Origin: Streptomyces sp. NBC_00273
Lineage (GTDB): Bacteria > Actinomycetota > Actinomycetes > Streptomycetales > Streptomycetaceae
Reading direction: 5' to 3'
Assembly (NCBI RefSeq): GCF_036178145.1
Contig: NZ_CP108067.1
Span: 9,253,001-9,317,000 of the forward strand
Length of the DNA: 64,000 bases
In this document: positions 18,649 through 27,194 of the stretch, one piece after another
How the letters are laid out: every line of letters starts with the position of its first letter
Numbering within the stretch: position 1 is the stretch's first letter
The notes under the pieces: generated by a model
Seen by the model: the letters and a program-made list of their open reading frames with translations, nothing else
Told to the model about the DNA's origin: nothing
The model's database searches: none
Made by a program: the position numbers and the translations under genes

Positions 18649-19046
18649 CGGGGAGCGGGCGGCGGGGCGGTCCGGGCGACCTCCCGTGCTCGTCCGACGA
18701 TCAACTGGCCGGACTGCAGGACCGCTTGGGACGCCAGTTCGTCCGGTGGCGTTCATAACCGACGGAACGGGTGCCTCCGCGGGGGTGTGATCACGGGTGA
18801 GCCTTTTCGGTCAGGATGGAACCCGTTACTCAGGGTAAGAGGCGCCGCTCGGCTCCTCACCGCGCCCCCCTGTCCCCCCTTGTCTCACCTGTCCCACGTG
18901 TCGCATGCAATCGGCGGCAATTAACGCGGCTGCACCCAGGACGGTGCGAAAGATTTCCTGATCTGTGTCCAGGTGGCCGCAAAACAAGTCCGAAAGTGAC
19001 AGGTTTGCTTTGACTCTTGAGCGATGGATCCGTGAATGTCGTTCAC
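18649..19046. other. Intergenic region upstream of the exporter/NRPS cluster
   Basis: Lower GC than its surroundings. It contains a C-rich tract with repeats of TGTCYCAC (about 18880-18900) and a TTGACT hexamer at 19010-19015. An imperfect -10 (GAATGT, 19034-19039) would make the exporter transcript nearly leaderless. This is the best place for the cluster promoter. No iron-box or Zur-box sequence was seen. Confidence 0.4.
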
Positions 19047-20393
19047 ATGTCCGACACATCTCGAGCCGCCACCGGTGGCCCTATGCGCTTGCGCGACTTC
19101 CGACTGTTACTCGCGGGAGCTGCCACCGGACAGTTCGGTGCACAGGTGACACTGGTGGCGCTGCCCCTCGTGGCCGTCCTCGAACTCGACGCTCCCGCCT
19201 TCCAGGTGGGCCTGCTGACCGCCGCGGAGACCGCCGCCTTCCTGCTCGTCGGGCTGCCCGCCGGGGCACTCACCGACCGCATGCGCAAGCGGCCCCTGAT
19301 GATCCGTGCGGACCTGGTGCGCGCCGTCGCCATGGCCAGCATCCCCGCTGCCGCGCTCGCGGACGTCCTGACCATGGCCCAGCTCTACGCCGTCGCGCTC
19401 GTGACCGGCGTGGCGACCGTGTTCTTCGACGTCGCCCATCAGAGCTACCTGCCGCAGATCCTGCCCCGTGACCAACTCGTGGCCGGCAACGGCGCCCTGG
19501 AGACCGTCCGTTCCACCGCCCAGGTGACCGGCCCCGGTATCGGCGGCGGACTGGTCCAGCTCGTCGGAGCGCAGTTCGCGGTCGTCGTCGACGCCATCGG
19601 CTACGTGCTCTCCGCCCTCTTCCTCCTGCGCATCGAGCGAGCCGAGGAGGCGCCCGAGCCCGCTGCTGCCGGGGGCTCCCTGCGCAAGGAGATCGGAGAG
19701 GGCCTCCGCTTCGTCTTCGGCCATCCGCTGCTCCGCGTCATCGCCCTCACGACCGGCCTCGCCAACTTCTCCACGGCGGTCCTCATGGCGACACAGACCG
19801 TGCACCTGGTCCGCGTCGTCGGCCTGGAAGCCGGCGGGCTCGGGCTGGTGCTGTCCGCGTCGGCCGTAGGAGGGCTCCTCGGCGCCCTGTGCGCCGGACG
19901 CATCGCCGCCCGGCTGGGACAAGGCCGGGTCATCCTCCTGTCCCTCCTCGTGACCGGCCCGTTCGCACTGCTGTGGCCGCTGTCCGGGCACGGCGTCGCC
20001 GGGGCGGTCCTCTTCGCCGCCGGATCGGCGGTCGTCTCCTTCGGCGCCGTCGTCTACAACGTCGCCCAGGTCAGCTTCCGCCAGGGGATGTGCCCACCAC
20101 GGCTGCTCGGCCGGATGAACGCCACCCTGCGCTTCCTCATGTGGGGCACCTTGCCGCTGGGCGCCCTCCTCGGCGGAGCCCTCGCCCAGTCCTACGGGTC
20201 GCGTACGGCCCTCGCCTGGTGCGCCGTCGGCATCCTCGCCGTACCACTGCCGCTGCTGCTCTCCCCGCTGCGCCGGATGCGGGACCTGCCGGGTCCGCCG
20301 GACGACGGTGGCGCCGATGCCACCCACGGGACACCGCGGGACGCGACCTCCGCCGGAGGCGACGAACGGTCGGCCCCCGCACCCACCGCCTGA
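19047..20393 (+). CDS. MFS exporter of the NRPS cluster (EntS-like MFS_3)
   Basis: This 448-residue permease has 12 predicted helices and the MFS loop 2-3 signature GLPAGALTDRMRKRP, as in the enterobactin-exporter-like MFS_3 family. The polar C-terminal tail (about 410-448) is Gly/Asp/Ala-rich. It sits 102 bp before the first NRPS gene on the same strand, so it is the likely export and self-protection pump for the peptide product. Start codon choice is uncertain (ATG at 19047, with an upstream GTG at 19032 and a later ATG at 19083). No clear ribosome site precedes the first two. Confidence 0.82.
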   Translation: MSDTSRAATGGPMRLRDFRLLLAGAATGQFGAQVTLVALPLVAVLELDAPAFQVGLLTAAETAAFLLVGLPAGALTDRMRKRPLMIRADLVRAVAMASIPAAALADVLTMAQLYAVALVTGVATVFFDVAHQSYLPQILPRDQLVAGNGALETVRSTAQVTGPGIGGGLVQLVGAQFAVVVDAIGYVLSALFLLRIERAEEAPEPAAAGGSLRKEIGEGLRFVFGHPLLRVIALTTGLANFSTAVLMATQTVHLVRVVGLEAGGLGLVLSASAVGGLLGALCAGRIAARLGQGRVILLSLLVTGPFALLWPLSGHGVAGAVLFAAGSAVVSFGAVVYNVAQVSFRQGMCPPRLLGRMNATLRFLMWGTLPLGALLGGALAQSYGSRTALAWCAVGILAVPLPLLLSPLRRMRDLPGPPDDGGADATHGTPRDATSAGGDERSAPAPTA

Positions 20394-20495
20394 CCACCGC
20401 CCGACCACCGTTCGGCAGCCGGGGACGACCCCTGCGCGCACCGCGCCCGCCGCCACACCGTTCCGCGCGACCGCGGCCACGACGAAGAGGACCAC

Positions 20496-21785
20496 GTGCT
20501 CAGCATCACGAGTCAGTACCTGGCCCGCTACCGGCGCCTCACCGGCGACCGGTCCGACACCCTGCTGCCGGTCACCGGAGCACAGCGCCGCTTCCTGCTG
20601 GTGCGTTCGCTGGACCCGTCGGGACGCCCCGACGTGGTGCCGATGTTCTTCGCGTTCCCGTCCGGAACCATCGACCCCGAACGCCTGCGGGCAGCGGCAT
20701 CCGGGCTCGCCGCACGGCACGCCGCCCTGCGTTCACGGCCCGACGTCATCCGCGGCACCCCCGTCCTGTGCGTCGCCGATCCGGACGTCAGCGTGACCCG
20801 GTCGGCCCTCGTACCGGGGGAGTCGCCCGCCGACGGGCTCCGTCGCGCGCTGGCCTCCTGGGACGCGCAGGGTCCTCCCTTGCGGCTCTTCCTCGTACAC
20901 GACGAGCAGCGCGAGGAGGACATCCTCGCCATTGCCCTCGACCACGCCGTCTGCGACGGCCGTTCGCTGGCACGGATCGTCGACGAACTCGGCGCCGCGT
21001 ACGGCGAGGAGGCCACCGGATCCCACGTGGAACCGGAGGAGACGGAAGCCGAACTCGGCGCCTACCGGGACGCGGTCCTGCGTCAACTCGCCGCCGAAGA
21101 AAGGGCGGAGACGCCCGAGGCGACCGCGTACTGGGCGGACCGGCTGCGCGCGCTGCGCGCCCACGCCCCGGCCCCCCGTCCGGCACGCGTGCCCGAGGGC
21201 GCATGGCCCAGCGGTGCCGCGCAGGCCCGGCTGCCCGCGCACGACGGTGGCGTGTCCTTCCCCGGACTGCTCGACGCCTGCCGCGCCGCGGCACGCGAGC
21301 TGTACGGCCCCGGCCTCGCGGTCCCGCTCGGCTACCCGTGGGGCGGCCGTCCCACGGGAGCGGAGCCGGTCGTCGGCTGCTTCCTCAACACCCTCGTCTT
21401 CCCGGCCTACACCGGCCAGGGACCAGGCCCGGAGGTGACGGCCGACGCGTGGTGGGACGACCTCGACCGGGCCGACGTACCGTTCGACGCGGTCGTGACC
21501 GCGGCGCGGGCCGCCGGGTCGGCCTGGACCGGAGGCCTCGACGGACTGCTCACCGTGGACGACGACAGCCGTCGCCCGCCCCTGACGCTCGCCGGTGTCG
21601 AGGGACGGGAGGTCCACGTCGACGGCAGACCGGTACGCGGTCCCTTCGCCGTCTCCGTCACCCAGGGAGCGGAGATCCGCGTGCAGATGGCGTGGGACCG
21701 GGCCGTGTTCGACGACGAGGCCGCGCACCGGGCGTTCGACGCGCTCACCCACGCGCTGCGCCGCTCGGAGCACACCGCACAGTGA
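20496..21785 (+). CDS. Free-standing NRPS condensation-domain protein
   Basis: 429 residues with the fold of a condensation domain: opening LLPVTGAQRRFLLVRSLDP, active-site region LAIALDHAVCDGRSL (about 143-157), and late motif PVVGCFLNTLVFPAY. The canonical HHxxxDG reads DHAVCDG, so the catalytic second His and the Asp-Gly are kept while the first His is Asp. No A or carrier domain is attached, so it must act in trans between carriers of the downstream genes. GAAGAGGA precedes the GTG start. It could alternatively transfer the finished chain to a small acceptor. Confidence 0.82.
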   Translation: MLSITSQYLARYRRLTGDRSDTLLPVTGAQRRFLLVRSLDPSGRPDVVPMFFAFPSGTIDPERLRAAASGLAARHAALRSRPDVIRGTPVLCVADPDVSVTRSALVPGESPADGLRRALASWDAQGPPLRLFLVHDEQREEDILAIALDHAVCDGRSLARIVDELGAAYGEEATGSHVEPEETEAELGAYRDAVLRQLAAEERAETPEATAYWADRLRALRAHAPAPRPARVPEGAWPSGAAQARLPAHDGGVSFPGLLDACRAAARELYGPGLAVPLGYPWGGRPTGAEPVVGCFLNTLVFPAYTGQGPGPEVTADAWWDDLDRADVPFDAVVTAARAAGSAWTGGLDGLLTVDDDSRRPPLTLAGVEGREVHVDGRPVRGPFAVSVTQGAEIRVQMAWDRAVFDDEAAHRAFDALTHALRRSEHTAQ

Positions 21786-22109
21786 CCCCGCCGCCCGGAC
21801 GCCACCGAAGGCTCCGGGAACGACGCGCACGCGTGCCCACCCGCCACCCGAAGCGACCGCAGCGCCGCCCAGGCGCACACCGACCCGCGGCCACCGCGCA
21901 CCGGGTGCCCGCGCGCAACCGCAGCGCCCGGCACCCGGTACCGCAGCGCACCCCACGCCGCCGCGCACCCCGAACTCCCCCCACGGCATCCCCCCCACGG
22001 CCCCCCCACGTGGAACGCGGCACCGCGCGACCCGCGACGCCGCCCGCACGACGACCGGACACGACCGTGACCGGCACGGAGACCGACCCGACAACCTCAG
22101 GGATCGCCC
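21786..22109 (+). other. C-rich, T-poor leader between two NRPS genes
   Basis: A 324-base gap between the free C gene and the C-A-T gene. The coding-sense strand is very rich in C and A and almost free of T in its first 230 bases. ACCGCAGCGC-like words recur about three times (near 21850, 21910 and 21940). No gene is supported. The composition is what a Rho-loading site would look like. Confidence 0.4.
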
Positions 22110-25100
22110 ATGCTTCCCCTCTCCTCCTCGCAGGAGATCGTCTGGCTGCACGAGCAGATGCAGCCCGGCAGTCGCGCCTACAACTTCACCGCTTCACTGG
22201 ACCTGTGGGGCACCCTCGACACCGAGGCGCTGCGCCGGGGACTCGACGCCACCTTGGCACGCCACCCCGGTCTGCGGCTCGAACTCGTCGCCTCCACCGG
22301 ATCCGTACCGGCGCAGCGGGTCGCGTCGCAGTGTGCGCCGCGACTGCGCACGGTCGACCTCAGCACCGAGGAGGACCCCGAGGCGGCCTTCGCCCGTCTC
22401 CTGCGCACCGAGGCCGAGACACCGCTCGACACCTTCGAGGCACCGCTCATCCGCTGGACGCTCGTGCGACTGGCCGAGCGCCACCACCGGCTGGTCCACG
22501 TCGAGCACCACCTGATCCACGACGGGCACTCCTTCGCGATCCTGCTCGACGACGTCTTCCGCGTCTACCGCGCCCACGTCCTCGGCGAGACCCTGGAGCT
22601 CCCGCCCGCCTCCTCGTACGCCGACCACGTCCAGGAGCGGGCCGAAGCCGCGTACGCCCCCGAATCGCTCGACTTCTGGCGGGCCGAACTCCGCGACCAG
22701 CAGCACGACCTGCCGCTGCCCGGTCTGACCCGCCCCGGTGCCCGCCGCAAGCACCACGGCGGACAGCTGCGCCAGACGATCGGCGCCGATCTCGCCGAAC
22801 GCCTGCGCGCGCACGCCCGTACCCGCGGACTCACCCCCTTCTCCACGCTCCTCGGGCTGTTCGCCGAACTCCTGCGCCGGCACAGCGGCCGCTCCCGCAT
22901 GGTCATCGGCACCGCCGTCGGCAACCGCCCCCTCGGCTACGAGGACGCCGTGGGCATGTTCGTCAACACCATCCCGCTGCCCCTCGCCCTGGACGGCGCG
23001 GCCCCCGCCCAGGACGCCATGGACGAGGTCACCGACACCCTCATCCGGGCCCTGCCGCACCAGGACGTACCGGTCCAGGAGCTGACCCGGGCGCTCGGCA
23101 TGCACACTTCCGGCGCCGACAACCCGCTCTTCTCCGTCATGTTCAGCGCCCACGACGCACCGCTGCCCGAGATCGACGTGCCCGGTCTCGACATCACCCT
23201 CTTCGAGGGCTTCAACACCGGAACCACCCGCTTCGACCTCGACGTGGTCCTGCTCCCGGACGACCGGCGCGGCGTCACCCCGCGCCACGGCTCGCCCGGC
23301 ATGACGCTGGTCTGGGACTACGACACGGACCTGTTCGGCGAGGACGTCGCCCGGCTGGTCTCCGGCCGCTTCCTGGGCCTGCTGCGCGCCTACCTCGACG
23401 GCCCCGAGACCGCGCTGGCCGACCTGGAACCGACCGCGGTGGAGCCGGCAGCCGAACCCGTGCCCGTCCCCGCCGACCGCGATCCGCTGGATCCCGTGGC
23501 CGCGCACCACCCGTCGCAGCCGGCCCTGCTGTGCGGCGCCCGCCGCCTCACCTACGGCGAACTCGACGACCGCGTCGGCTCGCTCGCCGAGCGACTGCGC
23601 GCCGCCGGTGTGACGCCCGGCCGGCCGGTCGCCGTGGTCCTGCCCAGGGGGACCGACTCGCTCGTCGCCCTGCTCGCCTGCCTGCGGACCGGCGCCGTCT
23701 ACTGCCCGCTGTCCCCGTCCGATCCGCCGGCCCGCCTCGGGCTGCTGCTGGAACGGCTCGCCCCCGCGCTCGTCCTCATCGGCGACGGCACCCCGGCCCT
23801 CCCGGAAGCACTGCCGACCGCCCGGATCGACGCCCCGGTACTGCCCGCCGCGCACGGAACCGCCGAACTCCCCGGCACCGCGTACGTCATCCACACCTCC
23901 GGCTCCACCGGCACGCCCAAGCCCGTCGCAGTCGGCCCCGAGGCGCTGGTGCACCACATGACGGCGGCCGCCGACCGGTTCGGCCTCACCACCTCGGACC
24001 GGGTCCTGATGTTCGCCCAGCCGTCCTTCGACGTGGCGCTCGAGGAGGTGCTGCCGACCCTGCACGCCGGTGCGTGCCTGGTCCTACCCGAGCACGAGGT
24101 GCCCACGGGCGCAGAGCTCGCCGAACTGCTGGCGTCCGCCCGGGTCACCGTCGCCAACCTGCCCACCAGCTACTTCCTCGCCACCCGCGAGGACCTGCGT
24201 CCCGCACTGCGGGACGAGACCTGGACGCCCAGGCTCCTGGTCCTCGGCGGCGAACGCCTTCCCGTGGAGGCACTGCGCGGCGTCCTCGCCGACACCGACG
24301 CCACCGTGCTCAACGCGTACGGCGTCACGGAGGCGGCCATCAGCTCGACCGTCCACGAGATCTCCCGCGACGCCCTCGCCGAAGGATCCGAGATCCCCCT
24401 GGGCACCGAGCTCCCGGGCGAGCGGGTCCACGTCCTGGACGCCCACCACCGACCGCTGCCGTCCGGCGCGGTCGGTGAACTCGCCGTCGCCGGACCCGGT
24501 CTCGCCCAGGGCTACGCGGGCAACGCGGAGGTGACGGCCGCCCGGTTCGTCCACGTCGACGCACTCGACGGACAGCGCGTCTACCTCACCGGAGACCTCG
24601 GCTACCGCGGTCTGGACGGCCTGCTGTACTTCCTCGGGCGGCGCGACCACCAGATCAAGCTGCGCGGTCACCGCATCGAGCTGGAGGAGATCGAAGCGGC
24701 CGCGTCCGCCGTGCTGGGCGGCCGGTCCTGCGCGGTCGTACTGGACCGGGAGGGCCCCGGCGCGCCCCGGCTCGTCGGCTTCCTCGAAGACGGAGCCGAC
24801 GGCGCGGCCTTCGACGAGAAGGCGCTGCACGCCGAGCTGAGCCGCCGCCTGCCCGGCCCCCTCGTGCCCGCCCGGTGGGCACGGCTGGACAGCATGCCGA
24901 CCCTCGCCGGCGGCAAGCCCGACCGCACGGCACTGTCCCGCCGGGCGGCGGCGCTCGACCCCGACGACGCCGCAACGCCCGAGCCCGCAACCGGCTCCGA
25001 GCCCCGGACCGGCTCCGAGCCCGGGCCCGCCGGCACCACCGACGTGTCCGACGATCCGCTGACGGCCCTGCTCACCGAAGGCTGGCGCACGGTCCTCGGC

Positions 25101-25289
25101 CACGGCCGATTCGACGCCCGCTCCCACTTCTTCCACAGCGGGGGCCACTCCTTGCTCGCGGCCGAGCTGGCCGCCTGGCTGGAGCCCCGGCTGGGCACGC
25201 GCCCGCCGCTGAAGGTGCTCTTCCGCAACCCCGTGCTCGCCGACCAGGCCGATGCCCTCGCCACCACCGCCCTTTCCACGGAGTCGTGA
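22110..25289 (+). CDS. NRPS module C-A-T
   Basis: This 1059-residue module has a C domain (about 1-450) with intact HHLIHDG at 133-139. The A domain (about 460-960) has the phosphate loop HTSGSTGTPKP near residue 596, NAYGVTEAAIS, and the A10 lysine in GGKPDRTAL. The T domain (about 985-1059) has the phosphopantetheine site GGHSLL. Aligned by eye to GrsA, the specificity residues read D-V-E-N-V-G-A-I-S-K. They resemble ornithine-type codes best (for example DMENLGLINK, 6 of 10), but this is weak. The start has AGGGAT upstream, and the stop overlaps the next ATG (TGATG), so translation is coupled. Confidence 0.88.
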   Translation: MLPLSSSQEIVWLHEQMQPGSRAYNFTASLDLWGTLDTEALRRGLDATLARHPGLRLELVASTGSVPAQRVASQCAPRLRTVDLSTEEDPEAAFARLLRTEAETPLDTFEAPLIRWTLVRLAERHHRLVHVEHHLIHDGHSFAILLDDVFRVYRAHVLGETLELPPASSYADHVQERAEAAYAPESLDFWRAELRDQQHDLPLPGLTRPGARRKHHGGQLRQTIGADLAERLRAHARTRGLTPFSTLLGLFAELLRRHSGRSRMVIGTAVGNRPLGYEDAVGMFVNTIPLPLALDGAAPAQDAMDEVTDTLIRALPHQDVPVQELTRALGMHTSGADNPLFSVMFSAHDAPLPEIDVPGLDITLFEGFNTGTTRFDLDVVLLPDDRRGVTPRHGSPGMTLVWDYDTDLFGEDVARLVSGRFLGLLRAYLDGPETALADLEPTAVEPAAEPVPVPADRDPLDPVAAHHPSQPALLCGARRLTYGELDDRVGSLAERLRAAGVTPGRPVAVVLPRGTDSLVALLACLRTGAVYCPLSPSDPPARLGLLLERLAPALVLIGDGTPALPEALPTARIDAPVLPAAHGTAELPGTAYVIHTSGSTGTPKPVAVGPEALVHHMTAAADRFGLTTSDRVLMFAQPSFDVALEEVLPTLHAGACLVLPEHEVPTGAELAELLASARVTVANLPTSYFLATREDLRPALRDETWTPRLLVLGGERLPVEALRGVLADTDATVLNAYGVTEAAISSTVHEISRDALAEGSEIPLGTELPGERVHVLDAHHRPLPSGAVGELAVAGPGLAQGYAGNAEVTAARFVHVDALDGQRVYLTGDLGYRGLDGLLYFLGRRDHQIKLRGHRIELEEIEAAASAVLGGRSCAVVLDREGPGAPRLVGFLEDGADGAAFDEKALHAELSRRLPGPLVPARWARLDSMPTLAGGKPDRTALSRRAAALDPDDAATPEPATGSEPRTGSEPGPAGTTDVSDDPLTALLTEGWRTVLGHGRFDARSHFFHSGGHSLLAAELAAWLEPRLGTRPPLKVLFRNPVLADQADALATTALSTES

Positions 25290-27193
25290 TGACCCAGTCC
25301 CCGACCGCAGTCGTCCATCCCGCCACGCCCACCGACACCGGACCCGCGCTGAGCGTCGCCCACGGCCCCTCCGCCGAACCGACCGGTGTGCTCGCCCGCT
25401 TCGAGGACTGGGCCCGGCGCACCCCGCAGGCCCCGGCGGTGATCGACCGCACACAGATCTGGACGTACCGGGACCTCGACGCGGCGGCCGAGCTGGTCGC
25501 CACCGATCTGGCCGACCGCGTCCGCCCCGGTGACCTGGTCGGCGTCTGCCTCGACCGGTCCACCGCCCTGGTGGTGACCGCCGTCGCGCTCGCCCGGCTC
25601 GGCGCCGTCTACCTGCCGCTCGGCCCCCGCCCCGGCGAGCGCCGCACCCAGGCCGTCACCGAGGACCTCGACGTCGCCTGCCTCATCGGCGACCCCGGTG
25701 TCCTGCCCGAGGAACACCGCAGCGGGGAGCACGTCCCGCTGCCGCTGCCCACCAGTGGTGTCAACGCCCCCGCCACCGCGGTGGCGGCCTTCGCCGACTC
25801 GGTCCGAGGCACCCGGCGCGCGCCCGAAGGCGCCCTGTACGCCGTCCTCACCTCCGGTTCCACCGGCCGCCCCAAGGCGGTCGCCGTGGCCGGGTCCTCG
25901 CTGTCCGTCGCCCTCGACTGGTACCGGGCCGAGACCGGCCTCGCACCGGGAGACCGCCAGTCCCTGCTCATCGGTGTCGCGTTCGACCCGCACCTGCTCG
26001 AACTGTGGGCCGCCCTGACCTCAGGTGCCGCCCTCGTCCCGGCCCCCGACGACACCCGCTGGGACTCGCACGTGCTCACCGACTGGTGGCGTGACACCGG
26101 CCTCACCCACGCCGTGGCGGCCACTCCCACCGTCGAGCCGCTCCTGGACCGGCCCTGGCCGCAGGACCTGAAGCTACGTCACCTCGTCGTCGGCGGCGAC
26201 CGCATGCGCCGCCGCCCCGCCGCCGACGTCACCGCGACCGTCCACAACGCCTACGGCCCCGCCGAAGCCACCGTCGTCACCACCACCCACACCATGCGCG
26301 GCACCGACCCGGAGGCCGGCGACCCGACCCCGCCCCCCATCGGCACCGCACTGCCGGGCGTCACCCTCGTCGTCACCGACGACGGGGGCCGCCCCGTCGC
26401 CCGCGGGCAGGAGGGTGAACTGCGCGTCGGCGGCCACTGCCTGGCGCTCGGCTACCTCGACCCCGAACTCACCGCCCGCCGGTTCACACCGCCCCCGCAA
26501 GAACCGGCGCTGGCCGCGATCGACCGCCTCTACCGGACCGGCGACCGGGTACGGATGAACGCCGACGGCAGCCTGGACTTCCTCGGCCGTCTCGACGACC
26601 AGGTGAAGATCAGCGGCGTGCGGATCGAACCGGTCGAGGTGGAAGCCGCCTTCGAGCAGGACCCCCGGGTGCGCACCGCCGTCGTCACCGTGCTGCGCGA
26701 CAGCTCCGGCCACGGCCGCCTCGTCGCCCACGTACGACCCGCCGACGGCGCCGAACCCGCGGCGGGGGACCTCCTCGACGCGGTCCGGTCCTGGCTTCCC
26801 GAGCAGGCCGTCCCCACCGCCGTACGGATCGTCGACGGCTTCCCCCTCGACGCCAACGGGAAGGTGGACCGGCCGGCCCTGGCAGCCCGGGCCCGGGCCG
26901 CGGGTGCGCCCGGGACCGCCACCACGGACGCCGCCGCCCACGACACCGCCTCCGCTTCCGAGCGGCTCGTGCTGACGACAGTGCGCGACCTCCTCGGCCG
27001 GCCCGGCATCGGCCTCGGCGACCACTTCAGCGACGCCGGCGGCACCTCCGTCGTCGCCGCGCGGCTGCTGGCGACCGTCGAACGCGAGACCGGAGTGCGC
27101 CTGCGCGCCCCCGAGCTGCTGCGCAGCACCGACCTGCGCGCCTTCGCCGCCCTCCTCGACCAGCGCCGGACCCCGCGCCCGGAAGGAGCCTGA
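25289..27193 (+). CDS. NRPS A-T didomain
   Basis: 634 residues: A domain (about 35-545) with TSGSTGRPKAV near 189, NAYGPAEATVV and the A10 lysine in NGKVDRPAL, then a T domain (about 560-634) with the modified Ser in AGGTSVV. The specificity residues read by eye are D-P-L-A-V-G-A-V-V-K, which I cannot match to a known substrate. The Pro at the second position is unusual. It lacks a C domain, so its aminoacyl-carrier must meet the free-standing C protein or the C domain of another gene. The ATG overlaps the previous stop, and the next gene starts one base after its stop. Confidence 0.88.
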   Translation: MTQSPTAVVHPATPTDTGPALSVAHGPSAEPTGVLARFEDWARRTPQAPAVIDRTQIWTYRDLDAAAELVATDLADRVRPGDLVGVCLDRSTALVVTAVALARLGAVYLPLGPRPGERRTQAVTEDLDVACLIGDPGVLPEEHRSGEHVPLPLPTSGVNAPATAVAAFADSVRGTRRAPEGALYAVLTSGSTGRPKAVAVAGSSLSVALDWYRAETGLAPGDRQSLLIGVAFDPHLLELWAALTSGAALVPAPDDTRWDSHVLTDWWRDTGLTHAVAATPTVEPLLDRPWPQDLKLRHLVVGGDRMRRRPAADVTATVHNAYGPAEATVVTTTHTMRGTDPEAGDPTPPPIGTALPGVTLVVTDDGGRPVARGQEGELRVGGHCLALGYLDPELTARRFTPPPQEPALAAIDRLYRTGDRVRMNADGSLDFLGRLDDQVKISGVRIEPVEVEAAFEQDPRVRTAVVTVLRDSSGHGRLVAHVRPADGAEPAAGDLLDAVRSWLPEQAVPTAVRIVDGFPLDANGKVDRPALAARARAAGAPGTATTDAAAHDTASASERLVLTTVRDLLGRPGIGLGDHFSDAGGTSVVAARLLATVERETGVRLRAPELLRSTDLRAFAALLDQRRTPRPEGA

Positions 27194-27194
27194 C

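Noticed and set aside
18649..19046. Iron box that would mark the NRPS cluster as a siderophore pathway
   Set aside because: TTACTCAGGGTAA near 18825 is only a short imperfect dyad and does not fit the DmdR/IdeR consensus. No siderophore-specific tailoring gene (hydroxylase, receptor) is present.
19889..24478. 1529-codon plus-strand open frame across the exporter and NRPS genes
   Set aside because: It is very Arg/Pro-rich and out of frame with recognised C and A domains. The real genes lie in the other frames.
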